Shown here piece after piece: positions 10,438 through 22,110 of a DNA stretch of 64,000 bases. A program made the translations under genes and the position numbers. The notes beneath the pieces were generated by a model. The model made no database searches. It saw nothing but the letters and a program-made list of their open reading frames with translations, and was not told the DNA's origin. The DNA lies in contig CP136064.1 of assembly GCA_032622095.1 (NCBI GenBank), forward strand, positions 188,345,794-188,409,793, written 5' to 3'. This DNA is from Siphonodentalium dalli (Eukaryota > Mollusca > Scaphopoda > Gadilida > Siphonodentaliidae). How positions within the stretch are numbered: the stretch's first letter is position 1; every line of letters begins with the position of its first letter.

Positions 10438-11139
10438 TGTTGTCAGTTCTCAGTAAAATTTGGTGCTGATATTCACTATCAGGTGGACTTTCAGAGGCAT
10501 GTAAATTATTTTGTTTGTATTGTGTCACACTATTTACGTGACGCTGATTGATGTTCATGTACCGGATGTAGTCTCCAAGTCAGACTGTAAATAAGGAAAT
10601 TTTCAAAAACATGGCCCTCATCAGTAAAAAAATATCATTAAACCAAACAATAAAATATAAGACTTGAAGGCTGTCTTGCCTAAGAAAACCACAAGAATAG
10701 GCACAGAATATAACGTCTATTAAAGCAGTTATTCAATAACTCCTTATAAGATTTCAATTTAGTGTTTAGTAGTATATATTTTTGAAAAATTTATATTTGA
10801 TGAGGTGTCATTCAGAATATTAAGACACTCTATCACATCATGCTGAGAAGAAGTGCTTAGAAAATTAGGTCTGATAATTTGTCAGAAAATCAATAAAAGA
10901 GTGAAAATTGTGAGGATTTGCCTAAGAAGCTAATTACCACCTTCCATGCATCAGTAGCTGTATCTTCCTATTAATATACAAGCTCACAATAAAAGTATTG
11001 TTATAATTGCAATGATTTCCAATGCACCTGTTTGATGGCATTTCCATGTCTTCTTTTCAAAACGAGTTAACAATGTCTGTCATGATTATAAACACAAGCT
11101 GAATAATGTTTCTAGTGTATGAAAGTCAGTACTTCTGAT
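10438..11139. other. No recognised feature
   Basis: AT-rich unique sequence. No repeat family, exon signal or RNA gene could be supported. Confidence 0.4.
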
Positions 11140-11345
11140 TTGCAATTTCGGAGGACTATTATTATCAGCACATCCGTCCGTTTGTCCGTCCACCCACATC
11201 CATGTCCGCATGATAACTTGAGCAATATTCAACAGAATTTCTTGATATTTGGTATGCGGTCCACATTTGAGAAGTTGCAGGCCAAGTTCGAATGTGATCA
11301 TGGTCCGATGATTTTTGACAGAGTTATGCCCTTTTTTTCAACTAG
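11140..11345 (+). repeat. Tandem-family remnant with CCGTCC leader
   Basis: CATCCGTCCGTTTGTCCGTCC is followed by TTGATATTTGGTATGCGG and GACAGAGTTATGCCC, the phrasing seen in other tandem elements here. Single unit. Confidence 0.5.
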
Positions 11346-11440
11346 AAAGTGCCGTTTTCATGTTATCCACATACTATAGTAATAACTTTTTCTATAGAAC
11401 TTTGCCACACCATTTAAGGCTTTCTATTAATTAGACCCTT

Positions 11441-11648
11441 TTAATAACCCTTCAATGACTAAAATACTCATTGAAATGTAGTTCACTTATAGAATGTTCA
11501 TATAATAAGTTCAACAAATGGCCAAAGGCTGTTTGTTGAATTTTATCTAACCTTTCCCTCCAATTGACCGAATAAGAATCCTATCTCTTCTGCACTTGTG
11601 TTATCAAAACATCCCTCCAATGAATCCATTCGGCAATGAAAGGGTTGA
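11441..11648 (-). mobile_element. Family B MITE B7, degraded
   Basis: Contains ACTAAAATACTCATTGAAATG, the GTTCAACAAATGGCC hairpin and GAATCCATTCGG. The ends are decayed. Confidence 0.65.
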
Positions 11649-11885
11649 TGATGTCACCTAATTAATGCAAATTTCTACCAAGTTAATATTATTATTTGAC
11701 AATAATCAGCTGAAAGGTTCATCCAAAGAATTGGAACACAGGGACATCGCCTAATGAGGCCATAATTGGACTAAAATTAGATAATAGCAATTTCCGAAAG
11801 TCAATGGTCAAGTTTCCATGCAACAATACATTTCAGTAAACCTGTCACTATTTCTGTTATACAACAATCGTTGATTACTAGTATT

Positions 11886-12370
11886 ATAGAATGAGTTTAT
11901 ACAATGAAAAAAGGGTCGGATCCTGTAATAAAAATAGTAAGTGAATTACAATAATGCCCTAAATAATCGACATTAGAGTCGAATATTTAGGGCATTGCTT
12001 CTTAACCACAGCAGAATTATGGATAACTTTTCAGGATTTAGTCGGAAATATGGCTTGTTGCCATTCATCGGAAAGCACTCAGTCCGATGCTCTCACTGAG
12101 AGCTTTCCGATGAATGGCAACAAGCCAGCCATATTTCCGACTAAATCCTGAAAAGTTAATGCCCTAAATAATTGACTCCTTAACCACAGCAGAATTATGA
12201 GAGCTTTCCGATGAATGGCAACAAGCCATATTTCCGATTAAATCCTGAAAAGTTACCCATAATTCTGCTGTGGTTAAGGAGTCGATTATTTAAGGCATTA
12301 CTGTAGAATGAGTTTATACAATGAAAATAGGGTCGGATCCTGTAATAAAAATAGGTATAGTAAGTGAATT
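11886..12370. repeat. Flank duplication around A6
   Basis: A segment of about 60 bp (AGAATGAGTTTATACAATG, GGGTCGGATCCTGTAATAAA, TAAGTGAATTA) occurs on both sides of A6, at 11886-11948 and 12305-12370, in direct orientation. Confidence 0.75.
11947..12305. mobile_element. Family A compound copy A6
   Basis: 359 bp made of more than one A unit: a mini-palindrome at the left (GCCCTAAATAATCGACATTAG), a full palindrome, then a second partial unit from about 12153 to GGCATTACTGTA. Confidence 0.8.
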
Positions 12371-12495
12371 AGTATATCTTTTCCCTGGAATCTGTCCTGG
12401 ACCCAAATGTCTTGAGATATGCTGCTAATCTTTCACTTTCACTTATTCACAGTCTTCATTTGTCGTATCAATAGCAATAAGACCCTGTTATGCAA

Positions 12496-13048
12496 GCCTG
12501 CAAATAGTGTGTCTGTCATTTGCAGATTGAGGTCCCCAGAGGGTGAATTTAGTAACACTATCCTGCACAGTGGGCTAGCATCACCAAATTCACCATCATC
12601 CTGGTTAGGACCTCATCCTGCTTCGGTCTCATCTTCTGGGAAGTCTCAAATTAACTTTGTATTTAGTTACTTTTTCCCTACTGTTCATTTTCTTTATTCC
12701 CTAATTTGCAGAAGATAGCATCCTTAATCGAGGTGACTAATGGGTGAACATCACCGACGTCAACTGGGGATCAGGGAGCAAATTAACTGGTATCGCATCG
12801 CAATATGGATAATAGCTATGCAATTTGGTATGAATTTTTTATGATTTTTGAACAATGCTATCTAATCATGTCAATGTGAGGTTATTTGCTAATCAAAATT
12901 TCAAAAGAAATTTGCTCCCTGCTGGGGATCTGATCCTAGGTCTCCCATAGCAGTTCCCAGAGGGTGTATTTGGTGATGCTAGCCCACATTGCGGGATACC
13001 GTCACTAAATTCACCATCTGCAAATGACAGACACACTATTTGCAGTGT
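12496..13048. mobile_element. Family D element D3 hosting a hAT-like MITE
   Basis: D ends CAAGCCTGCAAATAGTGTG and CACACTATTTGCAGTGTTG. The usual middle is present, split at AACTGGGGAT by the element at 12772-12921. Confidence 0.8.
12764..12929. mobile_element. hAT-like MITE 2 with 8-bp duplication
   Basis: 150-bp element (12772-12921) with 13-bp inverted ends CAGGGAGCAAATT / AATTTGCTCCCTG. Flanked by CTGGGGAT at 12764-12771 and 12922-12929. The CAGGG terminus and 8-bp duplication are standard hAT marks. Confidence 0.85.
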
Positions 13049-13680
13049 TGCTTTTATGGGTGTTACCTGATGCAAATTTCCAAGAAGTAAATCTTGTAAC
13101 AATTTGAGCTGGAGAATAAATTATTTTGACTGAAGACAGATTGTTAATTAAAATCGCACTACAGCCAATTCATTTTTCTCTGTTGGGATGAGATTGACAA
13201 GAATTAATAATTTTACAGATGCAGTTGAGGTAGTAGTGATCAAGTGTGTTAGGAATTTCTTCTTCTTGAGATATGTCTTCAATCAAGATGCTGATTTCTC
13301 TCTTTCACTGGTTTGCGGCCCCTATCTATATAGAACTTTGGCATATCATTTTAAAGTAGTGTATTAATTAGTCCATTTAGTGGACCTAATGCACCTTTCC
13401 ACAAAGTAAATCTATTAATAATTTGAGCTAGAGAATCAATTATTTGGGTTTAACGCAAAGAAGAGATATCAATCTAGTGCACTCACTAACCTTTTTTGGC
13501 ATTGACTGATTAAAATGGTTCTACAACCAATTCATTTTTCACCAATTAATTTTTCGTTTGTTTACAATTTCTGAAAAATTAATGTTATTGCAGTCGCGAA
13601 ATTGAATCATATAATAAACTGATTGAAAATTGGTGCGTACTGGATTGACTTTGTCTGTCTGACATTGTACGTTTGTCTGG
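13049..13680. other. No recognised feature
   Basis: AT-rich unique sequence; GTAAATCT..TAATTTGAGCTRGAGAAT occurs twice (about 13086 and 13404), so part of it is a weak local duplication. Confidence 0.35.
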
Positions 13681-13689
13681 GCACAGTCT

Positions 13690-14110
13690 GGGTGAACGTC
13701 GACTCTATATTTGAAATATAGAGTCTGGAGCTAATGTCGCCAAAACCATTTCTATTCAGCGAAGAGCTTCCCCAAAATGACGTCACGGATTTTTAAAAAT
13801 ACATTGATGATTGACAGGTGTCCCCACGTGTTATTTGTTGTGCTTCGCCGACTCATCCAACCCACAGAAGGCCTGTGTCGCGACATAAACTTACAGAAGA
13901 TAATATTTGTCATGTGTGCGACTATTCTATTTCGGGAGATGAACTCGCTGCATCAACGGGAAAACTGCATCCGAGAGCAAAAAATAAGGTCGTCATCAAA
14001 AATGATGCTTTAGAACTATTTAAAAGCATAAAATTAAGTCATTTCCTCGGTGTTTGACTTTTGACTTTTTTACGGCAAATAACTTGATTTGCAAACCATG
14101 TTACAATAAA
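13690..14110 (+). other. Unidentified possible exon region with promoter-like motif
   Basis: This stretch is not repetitive here. It has a perfect CRE (TGACGTCA, 13778-13785), an open frame 13815-14057 that includes CHVCDYSISGDEL and ends FLGV, and an AATAAA at 14105-14110. A palindrome GACTCTATATTT lies upstream near 13700. I do not recognise the peptide. The frame lacks a good ATG start (a splice-like TTGACAG precedes it), so this could be an exon, a gene relic or chance. Confidence 0.2.
13778..13785. promoter_or_regulatory. CRE/ATF palindrome
   Basis: TGACGTCA, full CRE consensus. Single site; function unproven. Confidence 0.3.
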
Positions 14111-14617
14111 GTAAATCAAATACACGGACATGAGTAAAGTTCTATTTATATTTATGGGAGGCCAAGTTGGTACCATACGCAGGCCTATCTATCAGGTCGA
14201 GCACATCCTTAAAATTAATCGGAATCGTACCGAATATATAATTACGAAGCCATTTTTTCTGTCTCTGTTGTATTTGCAAGCCTCGAAATTCCGCTCTGTT
14301 ACTATATTTAGAGGTGACATTATGGGAGTCTCCGCCCACTAACACTTGTTTATTAACCCATGCGGTTTCATTGGACGGAAAATAATTTACGCAATCAATC
14401 AGATTACGGAATCCCGAGGACTTGGAAATGAGATAGCGATGTTATCCGTCAGACCTAATATTCAATGTTGTAATGAATATTTAGGTATGAGTTTACTCAG
14501 ACTGGTCTGGGCACAGATCTCATTCTTTGTTTGTCAGATCTCATTGAAATGTGGTATGGAAGTTCGCTATCAGGAGTGGTTTCCATACAGGATTATTAAA
14601 GTGACGTTGTTTGCATT
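14111..14617. other. No recognised feature
   Basis: Unique sequence with short open frames on both strands and no domain I can name. Confidence 0.35.
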
Positions 14618-14842
14618 TTAACAGTTTCATAACAGAGCTGTGCTGATGCAGCATTAAAGATCCTGTACCAGTGCATTCTCTTCGAGAATAAACTGGCTTA
14701 CAAGGTCAAGGTCAATATTCTTTGGCCAATGTATTCTTTTATATATGCGAGGCTCCCTATGGGAGACTCGCATATATCAGAGAATGCATTGGCACAGGGT
14801 TTTCGCAAAATTTCAGGAAGCTCAAGTCATAAAAAGGATTAA
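14618..14842. mobile_element. Family C MITE C4
   Basis: TTAA at 14618-14621 and 14839-14842. Left hairpin is reduced; right hairpin (TTTTATATATGCGAGGCTCCC and partner) is intact. Confidence 0.8.
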
Positions 14843-16035
14843 TAGTTTATCCATCTTTGTTTATCTAGAGAATTTGTTTCACCTGTCCATCTGAGTGATG
14901 GATGCGTCATATCAGCAGTTCTTTCCAGATTGGAGACTAATTTATCTGATTATATAACTTTAATACTATGCATGATTGATGCATTTTCTTATCATTATAG
15001 GGCCCTCCAAATCGGCACTTCTCCACGACTTCAAAAGCCGATATCGAGTCAGGCTGATGTCTATATCGAATAGAATCTCGAATCAAACTGGCTGCCCGCC
15101 TGTGCAAAGCGTAGGTCCTCAAAGATGATCGCGATTTTTTTCTCAAGTAATTATAACTGGGGAAATATCACTGCATAAGCGTTCTTTGATAAGCATTCTG
15201 AATGAATATTATGCTTGTCATCACTCAATAAAAATACATGTAGCTAGTTATGCCATGTTCACATGTAGCTATTTATTAATTATTATTTTATTATTAATTG
15301 TATTGTTGGCATACTAACTTTGTTGGTGTTTATGTAACTAAATAGTATCGTATCGTAAAGTATTTTGAAAGAAAATAGTGTAGCATGTACAAATTTCCGG
15401 TTGTATTATTTGTACATGTATATATTATCCTATCCATTCAGTTTTAGTAAGTATACTGAATAAATATGCAGTTTGCAGTTAATCATGCAGTTGATATCAT
15501 TACCATATCGTCTGCAGATCTTCATATTTGTGCAGTGATAATACATGTGACTTTAACTACAGGAATATATTTACATGTATGTACACCCACAATCATTCAG
15601 TTTGCGAAAATAGACAATAAGGCACATACATGTAAACATGAACATGCATACAGATCTACCATACATCTAATATCCATCCCGCTCGGTGTTCACACAATTA
15701 GCCAGCAATTAAATGATTTGATCATAAAATACTAGGCCTTTGTGGTATTGTGATTTGCCATTTCATATATAACTGAACCAATCACTGTAAGTTAACACAA
15801 TATGTGTGTCATGACAAATATTGCAGATATGCTTCGTCATCACCATGTGCAAAAATCGCAACATTATGACAATGATTGTGATAAATTGGATATTCGAAAA
15901 TATGCGAATCGGTGGTCTGATTCGGTGTCGATACGGAATCACACCAGCAATTTCGAAATGGAATCGATTCTGGAATATTCGCAAGGCCCTCCTGAAGCAG
16001 TACTAATATATTATTTTGGTTAGTCTTACTGTATG
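14843..16035. other. Mostly unique AT-rich sequence
   Basis: No repeat family recognised. The blocks at 14990-15150 and 15860-15990 are richer in CGA/TCG and share loose wording (GAATCGATTC-like, GGGCCCTCC / AAGGCCCTCC), possibly relics of one element. Confidence 0.3.
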
Positions 16036-16270
16036 GGTCCCTAGTGGCTCAGTTGGTAAGATCCATGGCTTGTTAGGCCAATATTAGCCATTCGCGATGG
16101 TGAAGCTGGTTCGAATCCAGATCAGTGGCTCATGTCAGCCCTATCAGAAGTACATGTACTCTGAACTTCCTGATAGCATAAGAAACAACACTAGAACTCG
16201 GCAAACCCCATCAGGTTGAGTCATTCAGGACCTGACACATTCTAACCAGATCAGACCTTTACATATATTC
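16036..16270 (+). mobile_element. tRNA-derived SINE or tRNA relic
   Basis: A-box TGGCTCAGTTGG at 16045-16056 and a perfect B-box GGTTCGAATCC at 16108-16118 with a CTGG/CCAG T-stem. The A-B distance is too long for a standard tRNA and the acceptor ends do not pair, so this is a pol III-type SINE head rather than a working tRNA. The body probably runs to about 16270. Confidence 0.6.
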
Positions 16271-16660
16271 CAGAACATACAATGTAAACAGTTTGTCATG
16301 CCTGATTGATCTAAAGTACTGTACCCAGGTAGCCTGCCCTTTCTGATAGCACTGGCAATGTTAGATCCCAACAATCTGCATGTACCCAGATTGGAGACAA
16401 CATGTAGTTTACATATATAGTTCTCAATGCCGGGGTCTTAGTCCGTTCCACCCGGATCAGATACTAGCTTTAAATATATAGTTCATACAGATTGATGGAT
16501 CATCTCAGCACAATCTATTTACATGTACCCTGGCCTTCCTGATAGCTACCGTAGTACCAAGTACCAAACAATATTTGAGCCCAACAAACTATCAATCATA
16601 TTGTCAATCATATCAGTAATGCACCCATCATGTTGGGGTCTTAGCCCATTCTACCCATAT
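16271..16660. other. No clear feature
   Basis: CTTCCTGATAGC-type phrases recur (16168, 16344, 16534), hinting at a decayed tandem repeat. Nothing further is supported. Confidence 0.3.
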
Positions 16661-17180
16661 TGGATACTAGGTGTCCCCCAAACCCCCCCCCCCCCCCCCA
16701 ACATTACCAACACTATTAAATGACCCTCGTCCATCTTCCTGTGCTTGCGTCTATCCATCCGGAACTTTGTCCAAGCCTGTATTCTGTCATTTTCTGGTAA
16801 ATTTGTTTAAAACTTGGCACATATACTATATATCAATCAGCATGGAAACCTGCATATTTTGAGTTCGGACGGACTCATTTTGGTAGAGTTTTTGCTTCTT
16901 TTTTTTTACATAGAATCGTACATCCTGTGACACATGTTTTGTCTGAGTCTGTATTATACTTCCTGGGATGCATCTTTTGTCCAAGCCTGTATTCTGTCAT
17001 TTTCCAGTCAATATTTAAAAATTTGGCACAGATGTCAACCAGCATGGGAACCTGTACCTGCGATTTTGAGTTCAGTCGGAGTCATTTTGGCGGAGTTATT
17101 ACCATTTTTCTACATAGAATCGTATATTCTGGGACGCATATAGTACTGTCTGATGCTGTATTCTTAGAATTTTTTTGATA
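16661..17180 (+). repeat. Tandem repeat, about 205-bp units, after a poly-C run
   Basis: C run at 16684-16699. TTTGTCCAAGCCTGTATTCTG occurs near 16760 and 16977, and ACATAGAATCGTA near 16909 and 17112. Two to three units. Confidence 0.7.
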
Positions 17181-18049
17181 TTGTGCCAATTTGAGGTTAT
17201 ATTTCGACTTTTAATTAAGATTTTTTCCAGATTTGGTTATTTGTATGCAGCTCAGTTATAAGACAATGAACAAGTATTTATTCCATATATTATATTTCAT
17301 AAAGCCTCCGTTTCAAATGAAGCCATTGTGTCGGCAGACTCTGTGGCTGTGCGTCCTGTTATTTTAAGAATATACATGAAGTTTGTCATGCTGGTCCCTG
17401 AGTTCTACCCAGACCATATGCTAACTTTACATATATAGTTTGTCATGCATGATTGATGGATCATCTCATCCCATTCTGAAGCATCTCACAGCATCATAGT
17501 TTCATTGATTTCTCTGATTCACTCACACCGCTCAATAAATATCTTCTATGTTCGCATTGAATACTTGTTTTGTTGTTTGTCTGGATAGCTGTGAAGGCCA
17601 GAGCACTATCTGTAAACCCACTCACATTGCCATTGAAGCCATTTTTGCAGTATATAGGATTTCCTGACCTTCATTACATAGAAATAATTTTTTTGTTCTG
17701 TCATTTTGACTACTGATATCTTCGTGGTTCCTGAATTATAAATGTTTAAATGCAGCTACTGTATTCCACAATGTATGGATTCTCAACTTTCAAAGAAATA
17801 GATTAGCTACATGAATATCCATCCTTTTCATTTCCTGTTGTAGACTTTCTGACCTTCAGAGCTTCAACATGTTCCTCAGTAGTAATTAATGAAATCTATA
17901 TATATAAAAGAGTTGGATCTGTCTGTTGTCCATCTGTCTGTCCAGATTTTTCTCCCAGGCTGCTGGTCCAATTTCAGCCAAATTTGGTGTGGTGACTCTG
18001 GGTACCCTTATAGCTTATTAGTTTTTCATAATTTTGATTTAAAAAAAAT
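17181..18049. other. Mostly unique, with one repeat head
   Basis: 17896-18020 begins TATATATATAAAAGAGTTGG and continues with CTGTCTGT phrases and GCCAAATTTGGTGTGG, a tandem-element type head. The rest is unassigned. Confidence 0.35.
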
Positions 18050-18054
18050 TTAAT

Positions 18055-18345
18055 TAAATAAATAACAAAAAAACAAATAAGCTCACTATAGGCCTATTTC
18101 AGCACCAGATGTATGTTCTTTATAGATGTGTTTTCACTGTTTTCACTGCCTTACAACAGAATAACGCCTGTAAGTCCACTATGGGCTTATATCAGAACCA
18201 AATAAGCCCAATATGAACCAATGTCAATATTTAGGTCCAATATCAACCTATTTGCCCGAGGATATATTGGAAGTAGCATAAATAATATTATCAATATATA
18301 CATGTATATATATAAGAGTAGGAAGTGCCTGTCATGTGCGTGAAG
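18055..18345 (+). repeat. Dispersed repeat R6, copy 1
   Basis: Inverted relative to 28790-29055: shares AAATAAGCTCACTATAGGCC, CACCAGATGTA, AATATGAACCAATGTCAATAT and GAGGATATATTG. Confidence 0.65.
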
Positions 18346-18571
18346 CACACAAAGGGGCCACATGGCTCTAACTTTCGACAAGTGTGGTAGTCAACAGTTA
18401 TTTACTTTTGTCGACTAATCCCCCAAGGGTGGTAGGTATGGTTGTGTATGTAAGTAGTACTATGCACAAATACCATGGCTGGAAGTAAAATTTAACAGTA
18501 TATGTAGCATAAATTACTACCCGACAGCCTGTTCTCTCTCCACTTCTGATGCGGCTGGCTTCCTTTGTTTT

Positions 18572-19260
18572 TAGCTCACCTGAGACGAAGTCTCCGGTGG
18601 AGCTATAGTCATCACTCCTCGTCCGTCGTCCGTCCGTCCGTCCGTCTGTCCGTCTGTCCGTCTGTCCGTCTGTCCGTCCGTCAACTTTTTTTTTAAACAT
18701 CTTCTCCTCTGAAACCATCATACCGAATTGGTTCATATTTGGTGTGGATGTTCCCTAGGTGACTCTCATTCAGATTTGTTCAAATGACGTCACTGGGTCA
18801 AATAGTTGTGAAACCAGGGCCATAACTCTATTCCTCCATAGTAATTCTTACAACAACTTCTTGTTCATAACCATTGTGCCGATTTAGCTAATATTTGGTA
18901 TGGAGGGTCCTTGGGTGACTGGTGTTCAGATTTGTTCAAATGAGGTCACCCGGTCAATTAGTTGAGAAACCAGGGCCATAACTCATAGTAATTCTTACAA
19001 TGACTTCTTCTAAAAAAATATTTGGCCTATTCAGCTTATATTTGGTACTGAGTGACCTTGGGTGACTGGGAATCAGATTTGTTCAAATTGGGTCACTGGG
19101 TCAAATAGGGGCAGAGCCAGGGACATTTCTAAAAACAAAAAATTTAATTTTTGCATTTTGACCTTTAATTTTTGTTTAGGACCCATCACAGTCTCATATT
19201 TCTTACCTACATTTTTCTTAGCATGTTCTTCATCTGTATGGATTTTGGTATTGTTTATTT
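18572..19260 (+). mobile_element. Family M element M1
   Basis: Opens with the hairpin TAGCTCACCTGAGAC..GTCTCCGGTGGAGCTA, then a (GTCCGTCT)n tract at 18620-18682. About three units of 150-200 bp follow, built from GATTTGTTCAAATGAGGTCAC, CCAGGGCCATAACTC and ATATTTGGTATGGAGGGTCC. The 3' end is not defined. No protein is encoded. Confidence 0.75.
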
Positions 19261-19337
19261 AACCCCTTCCACTCTTGTTTTGATATAGAATTCATCCAAG
19301 ACAGGATTACTCAAACATTTTTCATCTGATCAACACC

Positions 19338-19808
19338 AAATTTGGTATATGAATTTTTGACACTTATATACAGATCAAGTTAAAATATGGGTTTGATCCG
19401 ATATATTTTAACAGAGTTATGGCCCTTTATAATTCACACCCCTTTGCTATGCACTATTAATTTTTAAGAGGACACTCTAGCCTGTATTATTGAAAAAGCC
19501 AATTTATCATAGTGTGGTCACGGGATCCTCTTGCTGAATACTGCTTGCTTCAGACCAGTTTATCATCTGTCATTACAAGACATGACATTAGCTAAACAAC
19601 TACCAGAGTCTACAAGGAATAGTCCATTGTTCATTTCTCCAAGCCTGGACATAGTGTGTCTGACATTTGCAGAATGAAGTCCCCAGATGGTGAATTTAGT
19701 GTTGCTACCCCATACAATTTCAAATTTGGTATATGAATTTTTGACACTTATATACAGATCAAGTTAAAATATGGGTTTGATCCGATATATTTTAACAGAG
19801 TTATGGCC
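19338..19808 (+). repeat. 87-bp duplication flanking a D fragment
   Basis: AAATTTGGTATATGAATTTT ... GAGTTATGGCC occurs identically or nearly so at 19338-19424 and 19722-19808. Fragment D4 (about 19650-19715) lies between the copies. Confidence 0.8.
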
Positions 19809-20002
19809 ATAATTCCCCAAAAAATAATAAAATATTCAGGAACTCCTTGATCAATTTATGTAGGCAGAGTCCCCAGGGAGTGTATTCATGTCATTCATAA
19901 TTTAAATGAGATTAATGGTGTTATCAATGAAGCACCCTTGTTGTTTACATTATCACTCAGTGGTCATTAAAATCAGATTAATTTCATTTTCTCCAAGTGT
20001 CT

Positions 20003-21130
20003 GGCATTGGAGGTATGAGGTTCCCAGAGGGTGAATTCATGTTGTTCCACACAGCAGGCTAGCATAACCCAATACACCCTCTGAGAACATTATTCTGCTT
20101 AGGCCTCATCTTCTGGGAAGTATCTAGAGTCTCAAGATCTCATTCTGCTTAGGCCTCATCTTCTGGGAAGTATCTATAGTATCAAATTTACATTGTTGTT
20201 AGTTAAATTTCCCTTCTAGGAAGTTTCTGTATCCCTTAATTTGCAGAAGATAAAATTCATGATTGAGGTGCCCAATGGGTGAACATCACCAATTTCAACT
20301 GGGGAACTTCAATCTTATTCTAGGTCTTCCATAGCAGTTGAGGGCCTTATCAGAATGAGGTCCCCAGAGAGTGAATTTAGTGATACTAGCCCGCTGTGCA
20401 GGAAAGCGTCACTAAATTCACCCTCTGGGGACCTCATTCTGCAAATAACAGACAGACTATCTCAAGGCTTGATTGTATAATACTTGAGGCCAGACATGCA
20501 CAATGTAGGAACAGACATGCTTGTAGTGATGCTATCCCACATAGCGGGCTAGCATCACCAAATTCACCATTTGGAGACCTCATTCTGCTTAGGCCTCATC
20601 TTCTGGGAAGTATCTATAGTATCAAATTTACATTGTTGTTAGTTAAATTTCCCTTCTAGGAAGTTTCTATATCCCCTAATTTGCAGAAGATAAAATTCAT
20701 AATTGAGGGGCCCAATGGGTGAACATCACCAACTTCAACTGGGGAAATTCAATTTTATTCTAGGTCTTCCATAGCAGTTGAGGGCCTTATCAGAATGAGG
20801 TCCCCAGAGGGTGAATTTAGAGTCACTAAATTCACCCTCTGGGGACCTCATTCTGCAAATGACAGACACACTATCACACTATTTCAAGGCTTGTTGTATA
20901 ATACATTGTGTTGCTTGAGGCCAGGCATGCACAATGTAGGAACAGACACGCTTTTTGTGATGCTATTCCGCACAGCAGGCTAGCATCACCAAATTCATCC
21001 TCTGGCGACCTCATTCTGCTTAGGCCTCATCTTCTGGGAAGTATCTATAGTATCAAATTTACATTGTTGTTAGTTAAATGAGGTGCCCAATGGGTGAATA
21101 TCACCAACTTCAACTGGGGAACTTAATTTT
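20003..21130 (+). repeat. Tandem array of family D elements (about 435 bp period)
   Basis: GCTTAGGCCTCATCTTCTGG recurs at about 20098, 20148, 20588 and 21018. The last three are one D unit apart (440 and 430 bp); the first two reflect a 50-bp local duplication. Arms AATGAGGTCCCCAGAG are repeated in both orientations. Confidence 0.8.
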
Positions 21131-22110
21131 TATCCTTATCAGATTTGTGAAAATGGGATCACAAAGTCAAATAAGGGCAGAGCAAGAGACTTAACTATTT
21201 CACTACATAGTAATTCTTAAAATATGTTTGCAAGAACTAGTTGGCTTATATAGAATGGAATGTTCTTCCTTGACTGCAATTCAGATTTTTTTAATGGGGT
21301 CACCTGGTCAAATAGGGGCCAAGCGAAGGACAGTTTCCCTCTTAATATGCTTCCTTCACAAGGACCATCAGGTCTATTTGACTGATATTTATGATATGTA
21401 TGAAGGGTTCTTTGGTGTCTGGGATTCAAATTTATTCAGATGGAGTCACCAGGTTAAATAGGGTGGGACCAGGGACATAACTATATGTCTCTATAGTAAT
21501 TCTTAAAATGTCTTCTCAAGAGAGTTTGGACTATTTAGCTTACATATAGTATGGAGGAATCAATAGGATCCTTTAGTGACTGAGATTCAGATTTGTTAAA
21601 ATGAGGTCAACCTGTCAAGAAATGGCAGGCTATGGGGAGTCTAATAAAATCATCGAAATACCAAATTCATTAAAACATCTACCTTGGAACCAATTGACTG
21701 ATTGGTCGGACATACATGCATTGTGTTTTTGGGTCCATGGATAATTGGGCTTCAAACATGTTTAAATGGTTTTAGAAAAAGGCGCTTGTGAGATTGGAAA
21801 TTTCCAACAATTGAGAAAGTTTGAGGTGTCGGTTGTGAAATTCCAACCTAAGACTTGGGAGTCTGGATCCCGGTCGGGAGGGGACTTGTTGAGCTGGAGG
21901 AGGGGGGTGATCAGTAGTGTACAGTTGGCAATTTCAAGGTGGATTTTTACCAAGCTACATACTTGAAGTCTCTCTAGCCACATATCCTGTATAAATCTAC
22001 TTCTTTTAAAGTGATTATGAAAAGTGCTGACTGTTTTGGTCTCCAGAGTCCCAGTCTTATCAGTCTTTGCAGTCTGGTGAGCGACCCCACAGTCATTGAC
22101 TGTCTTGTTG
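21131..22110 (+). mobile_element. Family M body and 3' region without head
   Basis: M units (GGTCAAATAGGGGC, ACCATCAGGTCTATTTGACTG) followed by a long tail (AAATTCCAACCTAAG, CTCTCTAGCCAC, GTCCCAGTCTTATCAGTC, GTCATTGACTGTCTT) that matches 40090-41045. Confidence 0.65.

Noticed and set aside
10187-10558. 123-codon minus-strand open frame with peptide SPDGEFSDA..GLASPNSPSGDL
   Set aside because: The same peptide recurs in many D copies in both orientations (for example 12419-12718, 20396-20659, 55769-55972). It is the translated D palindrome, not a gene.
13777-14013. ATG-initiated 78-codon frame overlapping the CRE
   Set aside because: Its ATG lies one base ahead of the CRE, the peptide looks random, and the alternative frame reads better.
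16036-16118. Functional tRNA gene
   Set aside because: A and B boxes are good, but the spacing is too long and no acceptor stem forms; SINE head fits better.
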